From Chlorokybus atmophyticus (lineage: Eukaryota > Streptophyta > Chlorokybophyceae > Chlorokybales > Chlorokybaceae): a stretch of 64,000 nt of DNA. The stretch covers positions 450,068-514,067 of the forward strand of contig RHPI01003369.1 of NCBI GenBank assembly GCA_009103225.1, given 5' to 3'. Positions 11,608 to 22,105 of the stretch are shown here, piece by piece. The notes beneath the pieces were generated by a model, which saw nothing but the letters and a program-made list of their open reading frames with translations, was not told the origin of the DNA and made no database searches. The position numbers and the translations under genes are program-made. The first letter of the stretch is position 1; every line of letters begins with the position of its first letter.

Positions 11608-11849
11608 TGTCGGGTCGAGGGGAGTCGAGGGTCACGCTGTCTCGGACAGCTGCATGGACAGCCATGCTGTGCTGGACCTGCTGCTGCGCCACCTGTGTAA
11701 CGCGTAGCAAAAACAGAAAGATGACCTCCACCCTCATGGTGACAAGTGCTTCGTGCAGCTGGTGTGCTGCTGCTGGGTAGTACGGGCAGATGGAGTCGGT
11801 GTTCTCCCTGCGAACATGCTGTGCTGTAGCATACAACATTAACAAGCCA
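11608..11849. repeat. 242-bp direct repeat, inner copy (3' untranslated region of gypsy A)
   Basis: It lies between the PHD-finger stop codon and the left LTR, and its near-identical partner is at 10772-11013. On the minus strand it is preceded by a G-rich, polypurine-like stretch, so it is probably the natural 3' end of the element's internal region. Confidence 0.65.
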
Positions 11850-11888
11850 CCACCCCTGGGGCTCTGGGGAAGGTTTCAGCTCCAGAGC

Positions 11889-12605
11889 TCAGCTGCTAAC
11901 GCAAGTGAGGAGGGCCGTTGTACGGCAATCGTCGCACCAATACTCCTCCATAGGTATCGTGTCCAAAGGTGGCTCCAGGCAGTAGCAATGTAGGCCCTTG
12001 TTGCAGCCTTCGCAGAGCATCATGAGTGCGTCGTCGCCGGCGCTGCCGCAGTGTTCACAGCGTGTGCTGCGCGCGGGACGAGGGTGCTGAATACGCCTGA
12101 AGCCGGTTACGTAAGGGAGGTGACATGGCGCACAGTTCACCATGTTGTCCTTCAACCTTTCTCCATTTTTACCAAGGAGGTCCAGCACCCCTGTGGGGTA
12201 CACTTTGAGTACCTTGTAGACGGTGCGGCCTACGGAGGTGTCCAGCGTGTCTTTGGTAACTGCCATGCGATAGGCAAAGTCCCCCGCTTGGAACCGCCGT
12301 TGGCGCTCCTTGTAGAAGCCGCTGCGTACGCGCTCGTAGCGCAGCGTGTCGCGATGCTGCGCGATGCGCAGGTTGTTGAAGGCCATGGGGACGGTGCGCT
12401 CGAAAAGCGCGGCGCGCGCGGTGATGTCGTGGTGCATCCAGTCAGGGTCGTCGAGGTTGTTCACGACGCGATCCACCTCCTGCTGCGCATGGAAGGGGAG
12501 CAATGGTGGTCGCCCGAACAGCAGGTAGTACGGGCTGTACTCCCGCAGAGCCGCCTGCTTTGACAATCGATATCCAAGGGCCACCCACGGGAGTGGGCAT
12601 CCCAA
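11889..12605 (-). pseudogene. Gypsy A Pol, C-terminal part: integrase tail and PHD finger
   Basis: A 238-codon frame, separated from upstream pol by a single-base frameshift at ~12590-12605. It starts in the integrase core end (PWVALGYRLSKQAALREYSP, then FGRPPLLPF) and continues through an integrase C-terminal region (FQAGDFAYRM). The last ~55 residues form a PHD finger: Cys-x2-Cys (CEHC), Cys-x2-Cys (CEGC), His-x2-Cys (HCYC), then a WCDDC pair, with the usual Leu-Glu-Pro-Pro run between. PHD fingers bind histone H3 tails, often methylated Lys4. Here it takes the place of the chromodomain of chromoviruses, so a role in target-site choice is a fair inference. Confidence 0.85.
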
Positions 12606-14976
12606 GTGTTCTTCTCGTACTCCAGCACGTATTTGCGGAGTGCCTTCTTGATGGTCTGTACGGTACGCTCGGCGAGGCCGTCGGCTTGAGGGTGATCACG
12701 TGAGGTACGGCGATGGTCGATGTAACATTTGTCCAAGAGGGTGTCGAATTCCCCTTTGAACTCAGTACCTTGGTCAGTGATGACCTCGGCGCAACTGCCA
12801 AATCGGCTGAGAACGTGAGAGAGGAAGGCTTGAGACACCCCCCTGCTGCTCTTGTCGGGTAATGGCACCAGCTCCACCCATTTGGAGAAGTGCTCGATCA
12901 TGACCAGGATGTAACGGTTGCCACGTGCTGAGGGTGCCAAGTCCCCCAAGATGTCGAGTCCCCATCGGTAAAAGAGACCGGAGATGGGAAGTGGGTGCAA
13001 GGTGGCGCTACGCGTGTTGAGGCTGGTGCGCACCATGTCACACTGCTGGCAGTGGCTGACGAACCTTTGCACCTGTTTTGTTAATCCATACCACCAATGT
13101 TGTGCCCTCATTAGGCTGACTGTACGCTTGACACCGAAGTGTCCAAGCTCAATGTGGAGGGAAGTGATGATGCCCTCGCGCGTGACTGGTGTCGGCACTT
13201 CCTTGTTTTTGTCGTGGAAGCGGCGATACAGCTTGTTACCTGCGCATCGATAGTGACGGGTGCGTTGGTTGACCCGGTCCTTCTCTCGAGCGCTCATGCC
13301 GGAGGGAAGCTGGCCACTTTGAAGAAAGGAGAGTAATGGCTTGTCATGCCATATGTCCTGCCTGGTGTCGGGGGGCGCCAGCTCTGTGTCATCGACGTCA
13401 ATGTCGGCTGCGTGGGCGTCTCCCAAGGGTGTGGTTGCCGCAGGGTCGGTAGACTCAAGGGCAGGAATCGCCTCTACCGCTGCTGAGGCCGTGGTGTTGG
13501 TCTTGCGCCCTGAGCGCAACGCGGCAGCAGCAAACATGGCTGCCACGGTGGGGGCTGTTGCTGCAGGGATGAGCTCATGCCGCGCTCCAGTTGCGTCGTT
13601 GGTGCTGAGGTGAGGGTTGCGACTGAGGTCATCGGCGTCTTGATTGGTGAGGCCAGCGCGGTGGTCAATCTCAAAGTCGTATTCCTGCAACAGCAGGGCC
13701 CATCGAGCAAGTTTCTCTGTCAGATGTTGGTTGGTCATCAGCCACTTGAGGGGCTTATGATCGGTGATCAGTTGGAACTGTCGACCAAAAAGGAAAGGTC
13801 GGAAGAAGGACATGGCCCACACTGCAGCGAGGCACTCCCCTTCGTAGCTGCTGTAGTTGGCCTCGGCGCTGTTGTTGCTTCGGCTGGCGTATGACACCAC
13901 TCGCTCCTTCTTGTTCTCATCGTGCTGCACCAGCACCGCTCCCATCCCCAGCTTGCTCCAATCGGTGTGAAGAATGAAAGGCTTGGCGTAGTCCGGACGT
14001 TGAAGGATGGGAGCGCTGGTGAGTCTGCTCTTCAGCTTCTCAAAGGCCTGCTGTTGCGGCTCCTTCCATGCAAACTCCACCTCCTTCTTCAGTAGCTCGT
14101 TGAGGGGCCTTGCGATCTTCGCGAAGTCCTTCACAAACCGGCGATAGTAGTTGGCAAGTCCCAAGAAAGCGCGCAGGCGTGTGAGGTCTGTCGGGGCAGG
14201 GATAGCTGCCAGAGCCTCTATTTTTGCCTGCTGCACATACACACCATGGGGCACAATCATGTGCCCTAAGTACGGCACCTTGTGGGTGAAGAAGGTACAC
14301 TTGTCGGGGTGTACGGTCATCCCCACTCCCTTGAGTCGTTCCAGCACCGCTTCGATGTGCTGAAGATGCTCCTCGTTGCTGCGGTTGAAGATGAGGATGT
14401 CATCGATGTAGCACCGCGCGCAGTCCAGCCCCTTCAAGGCTTTGTCCATGACGCGTTGAAACTTGGCGGGGGCATTCTTTAGCCCGAACGGCATTACCTT
14501 CCATTGGTACAACTGTCGGTTGCCCCAGAAGGAGGTCTTGTGCTTGTCCTCGTCCTTGATGGCGATTTGGTTGTACCCCTGACGCATGTCCAGGATGCTG
14601 AAGACTGTGCAGTCTCCCACATCATCAAAAATACCCTCTGCTGTGGGCATGGGGTACCGGTCTTGCTTGGTCTTGTTGTTGAGGGGGCGATAGTCGCCAC
14701 ACATGCGTCGCTCTGTCCAGTTGCCTGCTGAATTCTTCTTCAGTGGCATGACGGTTGCTGCTGCGAAGTCCGATGTGGACTCATCGATAAGGCCTGCATC
14801 CAGCAGCGCCTTACATCTCTGTTCCACCAAGTCTTCTTCCATCTTGGAGAGCCTGTATTGTCGTCGGAACACCGGCTCAGTGTCCACCAGCTCGATGTCC
14901 ATCTGGTACACTGAGCATGTACCCAATTCCTTCACATTGAAACTGAATTGGCTCCTCCATTTGCTGACGAGAGCCT
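12600..14976 (-). pseudogene. Gypsy A Pol: reverse transcriptase, RNase H and integrase
   Basis: A long open frame runs from the edge of the nested copia LTR (14976) to the frameshift near 12600. The RT has LDMRQGYNQI, PFGLKNAPAKFQ and the catalytic YIDD (14399-14410). RNase H shows FILHTDWSKLGMGA, the SSYEGECLA Glu and ITDHKPLKW. Integrase has the zinc site (HIELGHF then CQQC) and a full D,D,E core: RWGLDILGD, VITDQGTEF and the Glu of DGLAERTVQ. All these catalytic residues are present, so the domains decayed only recently. The first ~45 residues of the open frame above 14976 are translated copia LTR and do not belong to Pol. Confidence 0.9.
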
Positions 14977-15378
14977 TGTTGAGAAGCAAGCATGCAAGTG
15001 AAGAGGGCAAGCAATGACACACAGGAGAAGGCAACACACTTCCCAACTTATTACCAACAGACCGCGGGGTTATATACCCGCCAGTCAGTACACAGTTTGT
15101 ACACACTGCTGGTCTACATGCAACAGCGTCCGATATACTGAACCATATCCTACGCTGTAAGATGTGCCACGTAGCTAACTTGATAAGCTTTGTAACAAGC
15201 TATGCCACGTCCTATAAGACTGAGTATCCTAGGAGATATGACGATTCTCCTAGGACCCTTCTCTGCAGTCCGCGCCAGGACCTTCATGTCCGGAGTCTTC
15301 GAGGTCCTCCCATCGAGGTCCCTTCTCTTCTCTCTTGTATGCAGGGCAGGCTGACCGGATGTAGGAATATCTTCAACA
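14977..15378 (-). repeat. 3' LTR of copia 1
   Basis: 402 bp, TGTTGA/TCAACA termini, with a TATA-like TTATATACC. It is preceded on the element's sense strand by a GC-rich GCGTGGGAG tract (15379-15387) in the position of a polypurine tract. The same tract occurs in copia 2 and in the copia fragment at 63 kb. Confidence 0.92.
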
Positions 15379-15423
15379 CTCCCACGCGGGCAGCTTGGCC
15401 TCCAACGCTTGGTCTTCTTTCAC

Positions 15424-17874
15424 CTAAGCACATATGCCGAGTCCCTTGCAACATGCCTTGAACTTCAGCGGTGACAGTGGCTTCGTCATGAAGTCCGCGA
15501 GCATGTCTTCCGTATTGCAATATTGGAACTCAACCTCCTTGCGTGTGACTCTGTCTCGCACAAAGTGATGCATGACATCAATGTGCTTTGTCCTTGTCGA
15601 GGCGATGGGGTGCTTCAGCAACTTAATGGCGCCTTGGTTGTCGCAGTTGATCGTGATGCACGCCATCGGGTGCTCCAGATCTGCCATCAGCTTGCGAAGC
15701 CATAACGCCTCCTTTACTGCAGCCGATGCTGCCATGTACTCCGCTTCCGAAGTAGATGCTGCTGTTGTAGGTTGCAGCCTACTGTTCCAGCTCACCACGC
15801 TTCCATTCAACTTGAAGACGTACGCCGTGGTGGACCTCCTGCTATCGAGGTCACCTGCAAAGTCTGCGTCGCAATAGCCCTCCATCTCTGTGCTTCCGCA
15901 ACCAAACTTGATGCCAACACTTGCGCTTCCAGCCACGTAGCGCAATACTCCCTTCGCTGCACGCCAGTGCTCCATGCTTGGTGCAGACATGTAGCGCGCA
16001 AGCACTCCAACTGCATGTGCGATGTCGGGTCTTGTGCACACTGCTAGGTAGAGCATACTCCCAACAAGCTCACCATAGGGATACTGAGCCTTGTCGAGTA
16101 CTTCCTCATCTTTCGCTTTGACGAGGTTGGTGCCGAGTGCCAATGGAGTAGACTTGGTCTTTGCTTCGTTGAGTCCGAACTTGGTGACAAGTTGCTTCAC
16201 CATCTGCTCTTGGCTGATCTTGATTGTGCGTGCTGCTCTGTCACGCTCTATCACCATGCCAAGAAATAACTTGACCTCTCCAAGGTCGCGTACTGCGAAT
16301 GCTTGCTGCAATCCGTGCTTCGTTTGCTTCAGGTCTTCAACTTGCTTGGCCGTGACGATGATGTCGTCCGCATACACGAGCAAGTAAACCTTCTTCTCTT
16401 CATGGATGAAGAGCCCCGGATCCTCTGAGGATGCTTTGTAGCTGAGTTTCTCCAACTCTTTCGTGAGGCGAATGTGCCACACACGTGGTGCTTGTCGCAG
16501 CCCATACAAAGCCTTGATCAACTTGCAAGCCATGCCTGGCTCCCCTTCTGCGTAGCCTGGTGGTTGCTTGGTGTAGATCTCTTCCTCCAGCTCTCCGTAA
16601 AGGAAAGCAGTCTTCACATCAAGGTGGTGACACTCGAGGTCTTCAGCAGCAACCATGGCGATCAATGTGCGGAAGGTTGCATGCTTACTTGCAGGTGCAA
16701 ACACTTCATTGAAATCCACACCTTCTTGTTGCAAAAATCCCTTTGCCACCAACCTTGCCTTGTAGCGCTCGATGTTGCCTTGACCATCACGCTTCACCTT
16801 GAACACCCACTTGACCGGAATGGGCTTCACACCTTGCGGGGGCTTCTCCAATACCCATGTGTTGTTGGCATGGAGTGATGCAATCTCATCATCCATAGCT
16901 CGCTGCCATTGTTCTGCATCTGGTGCTCGCAATGCCTCCTCGTAGGTGCTTGGTTCTTCACTCTCGTCATTGTGCACACTAGCGATGTGTGCCTTGTAGA
17001 AGTCAGGTGCTTGTCTTTCCCTCACTGGGTAGCGTCGAGCTTGCTCCTGCTGCTTCTGCTTCTCGCCTGCTACAGATGAGCCCTGCTCTTTATTGATGAC
17101 TGATGCCTCGCCTTCAACCTCTTCTCTGCTTGAAAGCTCTTCAGGTTGTGCTTTGTCATCTTCATCTTGAGGGTAGAAACCTTCTTCAGCTTCAACTTGT
17201 GATGAGCCTTCGTGGAACACGACTTCTCTGCTCACCACAATCTTGCGCGTGTCCTCCAGTAGGACCTTGTACGCCTTTGAGCCTGGTTCGTAGCCAACGA
17301 AGATGCCCTTCTTGCTGACCGGCTCCAACTTGTGTCGCAATTGACTTGGCACAAGTGCATATGCCACACATCCGAACACACGCATGCCACTCACATCTGG
17401 CGCTTCACCGTAAAAGAGCTCCCACGGAGTCTTTTGCTCAGAGCTTATCGGTGAACGGTTGCGGATGTAGTTGGCAGTGAGAACGGCCTCTTTCCACAGA
17501 CTGTCCTCCAACTTGGTGTCATTGAGCATGGCTCGAACACGCTCCAACAACGTTCGGTTGAGACGTTCAACTGCTCCATTCTGTTGCGGAGTGTATGGTG
17601 CTGTTGTCTCATGCCGTATACCTTTGCTGGCGAAGAACTCTTTGAGCTGGGCGTTGATGTACTCCCCTCCTCGATCACTTCTCATTGCTTTCATCTTCTT
17701 GCCCGATTGAATCTCAAGCAATGCAATGACTGTACGCACAGCTCCAGCGACTTCTGACTTTTGAATTAAAGGGAAGACGATGGAAAGCTTGCTGTAGTCG
17801 TCGAGGAATGTTGCAAAGTACCTTACCCCTCCTTTCACCACAATGCGCATAGGCCCGCAAACGTCCATGTGCAC
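15424..17874 (-). pseudogene. Copia 1 Pol: integrase, reverse transcriptase, RNase H
   Basis: 816 codons in the same frame as the upstream gag-protease ORF, from which a single in-frame TGA separates it (17905-17907). The integrase core begins MDVCGPM and holds MRSDRGGEY and QNGAVERLNRT. The RT (RVT_2 type) shows WVFKVKRDGQGN, DVKTAFLYGELEEEIY and the catalytic YADD. RNase H has GYCDADFAGD and STSEAEYMA, and the C terminus reads DMLADFMTKPLSPLKFK, typical for copia. The element would need the TGA suppressed or repaired to make full Pol; it looks like a CGA-to-TGA transition. The pseudogene label rests only on that stop. Confidence 0.9.
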
Positions 17875-17907
17875 AAGCTCGCAGGGATGTTTGCTACTTG
17901 AAGAAGT

Positions 17908-19330
17908 TCATGAGAACGGCATGTGATGCTGCTTGGCCAACACACAGGGATCACAGAGCGTAGTTGAAGACGCTTGAAAATCTTCCTTGCTCCCAGTAAT
18001 GCCCTTCACCATGTCTTCAGCGACCAGGCGTGTGAGGTTGCTGTAGCCCAAATGCCCGAACCTTCGATGCCAAAGCTCAGCCGTCTCCTTCTCCTTCACA
18101 ATCATGGCCTTGCTGCCATGAGTCTGCTCCACAATGTAGAGCCCTCCTCGTTGGGTGCCGACCATGTACTCGACCCCATCCATGCGTACGGAGCAGCGTC
18201 CCTCCCGGATCACTATCTCAGCTCCCACGCGCTCAGCAACTCTCACAGAAAACAAGCTTGCAGCAGCTCCAGGTACGTGCAATACTTCACGCAGTAGAAC
18301 CTCTCTCTCACCATCACCAATCTTGCATTGAAGCCTCATTTCACCAACTCCTATTGCTTCCAACTCGTGACCACTAAAGCCTTCCACCTTCCTTGTGGTT
18401 GACATCTTCCTGTAGTTCTCCATCACCTCCTTGTGCGGTGTGAGATGCTGGTCACAGCCTGAGTCAATTGCCCATGAAGTTGTATCAAACTTCCTTGAGG
18501 CAGTAAATGCAACACCCTTTTCTTTGCGTTGAGCGTTGCTACTGGTGCCTGCTTCAGATTGCTCTCGTTGGCGCTTACGACAATCCTTTGAGATATGTCC
18601 TTTAATACCACAATAGTGGCATGTGAGATTCTTGAACTTTGAGTTGCTGCCTTTCGCCTTGTTCTTGTCTTCATAGGTGCTTAATCTCTTGTATTTGTCT
18701 CGTGTGTAGAAGGCCACAGCGTCCGCTTGCTCTTCCTTCTTTGAGACGCGTTGCTCCACAGTGAGCAACTTGGGTAGCACATCGTCTAGGGTTAGCTCCG
18801 ATGACGATGTCTCGAGCAGAGTAGCGACAACTTCGTACTCTAATGGCAGTCCTGCAACAATCGCCAATACGACCTCCGTCTCTTCCATCTTGTGGCCGAC
18901 GTTGATGAGATCCGCCCACAGCTCTCCCGCACGTGCAACATACTTTGTGACCGGCTCGGCCATCTCTTTATGAAGCGCGCTTAGCTGCTTGCGTAATTGT
19001 ATCTTTCTGGCGCTGTTCTTGGCTTGAAATACGGCTGCAAGCTTCTCCCAAGCTTGTCTGCCATCTTCACATGCTGTGAGCATGGGAAAGTGATGTGGCT
19101 TGCAGTTAAGCACCATCAAGGAATGTGCTTCAACTGAGTGTTCAAGCCAGATGCTTCCTTCTCCTGCTCTTGGTGCAGATGCCTTCGGGTCAACATACTT
19201 CCACATCTTCTTGTGGATAAGTAGTGCCTTCATCTCTACGCACCAAGTGCTGTAGTTGTTTGTGTCCAGCTTTGTGATCAGCTCTTTATCGTAGCTCGCC
19301 TCTATCTTTTCCGCGCCTGCTTTCTTCTTG
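17908..19330 (-). CDS. Copia 1 Gag and protease with integrase zinc domain
   Basis: The open frame begins upstream of the first Met at 19233: residues such as LDTNNYSTWCVEM just before it are gag-like, and a stop closes the frame near 19360 with no ATG after it. The true start is therefore unclear, and non-ATG initiation or a leader intron are possible. Visible parts are a UBN2-type gag (LEHSVEAHSLMVL, KLAAVFQAKNSARK), a CCHC knuckle CHYCGIKGHISKDC, an aspartic protease WAIDSGCDQHLTPH, and the pre-integrase zinc site (LWHRRFGHLG and CDPCVLAKQHH). A TGA ends the frame at 17905-17907. Confidence 0.88.
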
Positions 19331-19624
19331 CAGTTAGCACTTGAGACTTGCTTTGATAATCTTCACGTGTTGTGACTTGAGTGACTTTGCTGACTTCAGT
19401 ATCTTGAATCTACACTTCACTCTTGAGTGACTTCAATGACTTCGGTCTTGAATGACTTTGGTCTTCACTTCACTCTTCAGCGCCTTCAGTCTTGAGTAAC
19501 TTCGGTCTTCTCTTCACTCTTCAGTCTTGAGTGATTTCGATCTTCACTTCAATGCACTTTGTCACTTTCTTTTTTTTTTTTCACTTCACTTTCTTTCTCT
19601 TTCTCACACTCTTCACGCGTAGTG

Positions 19625-19637
19625 TGGGCCCATAACC
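19625..19637 (-). other. Primer-binding site of copia 1 (initiator tRNA-Met anticodon arm)
   Basis: The 13 bases next to the 5' LTR read TGGGCCCATAACC on the plus strand. This equals the anticodon stem-loop of plant-type initiator tRNA-Met, so the element's own strand is complementary to it. Priming would use an internally cleaved half-tRNA, as described for Drosophila copia and yeast Ty5. Copia 2 has the same 13 bases at 53559-53571. Confidence 0.75.
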
Positions 19638-20039
19638 TGTTGAGAAGCAAGCATGCAAGTGAAGAGGGCAAGCAATGACACACAAGAGAAGGCAACACAC
19701 TTCCCAATTTATTACCAACAGACCGCGGGGTTATATACCCGCCAGTCAGTACACAGTTTGTACACACTGCTGGTCTACATGCAACAGCGTCCGATATACT
19801 GAACCATATCCTACGCTGTAAGATGTGCCACGTAGCTAACTTGATAAGCTTTGTAACAAGCTATGCCACGTTCTATAAGACTGAGTATCCTAGGAGATAT
19901 GACACTTCTCCTAGGACCCTTCTCTGCAGTCCGCGCCAGGACCTTCATGTCCGGAGTCTTCGAGGTCCTCCCATCGAGGTCCCTTCTCTTCTCTCTTGTA
20001 TGCAGGGCAGGCTGACCGGATGTAGGAATATCTTCAACA
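19638..20039 (-). repeat. 5' LTR of copia 1
   Basis: 402 bp, matching 14977-15378 except at about five positions. It is bounded outside by the target duplication AGCCT at 20040-20044 and inside by the tRNA-Met-type primer site. Confidence 0.93.
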
Positions 20040-21362
20040 AGCCTCCAGCTTCTCGCGAGTGTCTTCTGTGGCCAACGGGCCAATGGCATGGTCCCAGGAG
20101 GTTGCACTGGCAACCACAGGAATGTCCTCCACTGTCACTGCTGCTTGCTCCTCCATGTGGATCACCTCGAGGGCTGTGTGAGCTGCCTTGGTGTCGGCCA
20201 CGCGATCAGCCCACCCCCCAGCCAAGTGTTCGAGATCCTCGAAGGACACGTGGCGGTCCTGTAACGCGAAGCTCAGCTCCAGCAGCCATACCATGCTGTT
20301 TTGGTTCATGGCGCGACCAAGCAGCTGGCATTGCTGACTGTCCGTCAGCGATGAGCCCGTGACGCTGTTGGGGAAGAATCCCATGGCGCGTTCACGTTCG
20401 CGTGCGTTGGGTTCTTCCAGCCTGTTGGTGGTCGCATCGAACACCATCCCGTCACCACCGTTCCGAAATGCGTAGGAGCCCGGGTAGGACACCAATGTTG
20501 GGAGTGCGCGACGGGGCTGACCGGGCTGATTGCACGGGTAGAAGTGGTTGTGGTCATGACGCAGGACAGGTTGTGCTGTGCGGCCGGGGTCAAGGATATC
20601 GTCGACCAGCAGGTTGCGCAGCCGAGCGCTGCATGTGTATTCGGCGGTCATGAGTTCCTCCACGGTGGCCAAGTTTGTCCATTTGGCACGTACACGATGT
20701 GCGCGCGAGCCATGTCGTGCCGCGTTCACCTTGAGTGGGTGCCCCAGAATGGAGCAAACTTGTCGGTAGCTGGCCACGTGCGGACGCTTGTCGTCCTCTA
20801 AATGCACATTTTCGACGGCGTACCCCAGGGGTCTGGAGATCTGGTGGTGTTGAAGGAGGTGGATGATTCTCATCAGCTCCCAGAACAGCCCGGAGCGAGG
20901 TTTTTCGAGGCCTTGCCCCTTGCCTGCCCTGGAGTGCCCTTGACATTCCCATCCAGCTATTAACAGGTCGACGTTGCCGAGGGACAGTAGGTGATCTTCA
21001 GTGATCAGCCGGATGTCCTGTGGCAATGCTTTGAGGCTGCCTTGCGACGCCGAGAGGGGTAGTTGACGTGGATACCTGGCGTGCAGTTGGCGTAAGTGGT
21101 GCTTGAGGACCGTTTGCGCGTGTGGGTATGGGTCGCAGTAATAGTATTTGACAACCTTCACGCCCGTGTTGAGGACCGCAGCAAGACCACTGCCAATGCC
21201 TCCAAACAGCTCCAACACTGTGATGCCCTGTTGCCTGCGAAAGGTGTGGAACTCCACCACTCCGGTGGCCACCATATGGTGGTCCTGCACCTTGACGTGG
21301 CTTTGGTAGTTGGGGAAGCGCGTGGTGATCAGTGGATGGCTAAGCAAGATGTGTGCGTCCAC
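20040..21362 (-). pseudogene. Gypsy A C5-cytosine DNA methyltransferase domain (DNMT3-like), part of Pol
   Basis: About 440 codons. The canonical motif order is visible: motif I LELFGGIGSGLAA (residues ~50-62), motif II around YYCDPYP, motif IV GWECQGHSRAGKG with the catalytic Cys at 140, motif VI ENV (184-186), motif VIII around RVRAKW (~223-228), a target-recognition region, and motifs IX-X with RALPTLVSYPGSYAF, ERERAMGFFPN and QLLGRAMNQ. The late motifs resemble DNMT3 more than DNMT1 or CMT, and there is no circular permutation as in DRM. The Pro of the usual PPCQ loop is Glu here. The ATG at 21362 overlaps the protease frame by 34 bp. Comparison with copy B (57.2 kb) shows protease and DNMT were one frame, and a lost G near 21365 separates them in A. 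The 3' end is cut by the copia insertion, beyond which Pol continues as RT. Confidence 0.92.
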
Positions 21363-22105
21363 TGTGCGCGCCAGCGCCGTTCAGCTGGGTCTTGTAATGC
21401 TACTTCCACGGTGGCATCCTCCTGCTCCTCGTTGTACGGGATGGGAGAGGAGTCGCCGGTTCGACACGGGGCCGTGGCACCAGCAGCGACTTGCGTCCGA
21501 GCGCCGTCGTATGTGGCCATTACAGCCTTCCGGGTGCGGGCGTGGCTGCGTGTGGCCATGGCAGCCATTTTGCGTTGGGCGCGCGTGCGCGAGACCAACT
21601 CGAGAGGCAGGAAACCCTGTACCTCTCCGTCATCCTCATCCCAATGTGGCCGAAACCACGCTCGCTCTATCCAGCAGTCGAGGCCCATGCCCACAGGGAA
21701 GTTGAAGTCCTGCCCAAGTAGAAAGTCGAAGGAGCCGGCATTGGTGACCACACATTGCTGGACGATCTCGGTCGAGTGGGTTGGGTCCAGCCCTGTCAAC
21801 CGAATGCAAAAGGCCTCCCTGGTGACTCCCATCACCTTATCCCGGCTACCTGTGGCAGTGTCCAACACGTACGGGCAAGGCACCAAGTCGGAGCTGGTTA
21901 TGCCTAGGGACCGCGCGAGGAAGCGCCCGATGATGACAGGCTGTGCTCCAGTGTCCAGCATGACTCGCTTGGGTGCCAGACCGTTGATGGTAACGTGCTT
22001 GCCTTGGTTGGCCACCATGGCAGCATTGGCGTCGATACGCAGCCTCTTCATACGAGGTGTCTGTACCTCTGACTCAGGTGTCTCAGCTGGCGGTGCTGAG
22101 CGCAT
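21329..22105 (-). pseudogene. Gypsy A aspartic protease domain
   Basis: 258 codons. The active site LDTGAQPVIIG is at residues 50-60, and a second protease signature DFLLGQDF follows ~85 residues later, matching retropepsin-like proteases of gypsy elements. The C-terminal ~60 residues form a linker (ending DPAERRWRAQ) that in copy B runs straight into the DNMT. The frame is broken at its 3' end by a one-base loss. Confidence 0.85.

Larger units (their letters stand above)
14977..20039 (-). mobile_element. Ty1/copia retrotransposon 1, nearly intact, nested in gypsy A
   Basis: Two 402-bp LTRs (14977-15378 and 19638-20039) differ at about five positions and have TGTTGA/TCAACA ends. The 5-bp target duplication AGCCT is present on both sides (14972-14976 and 20040-20044). 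It is inserted in the gypsy A pol frame between the DNMT and RT coding regions. Near-identical LTRs and a nearly open polyprotein mark a recent insertion. Confidence 0.95.

Noticed and set aside
12051-12563. Plus-strand 170-codon frame opposite gypsy A integrase
   Set aside because: It is the antisense shadow of the pol frame and has no motif. The same holds for the plus-strand frames at 21096-22187, 22938-23447 and 23572-24051.
15062-15106. Met and ~45 residues at the start of the long RT frame
   Set aside because: They are the translated copia LTR fused by insertion; the same residues appear at 19767 from the other LTR. The real Pol sequence begins at 14976.
19625-19637. Possible tRNA-Met gene fragment
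   Set aside because: Only the anticodon-arm match is present and it sits right beside an LTR, so it is a primer site. I saw no full tRNA cloverleaf in the window.
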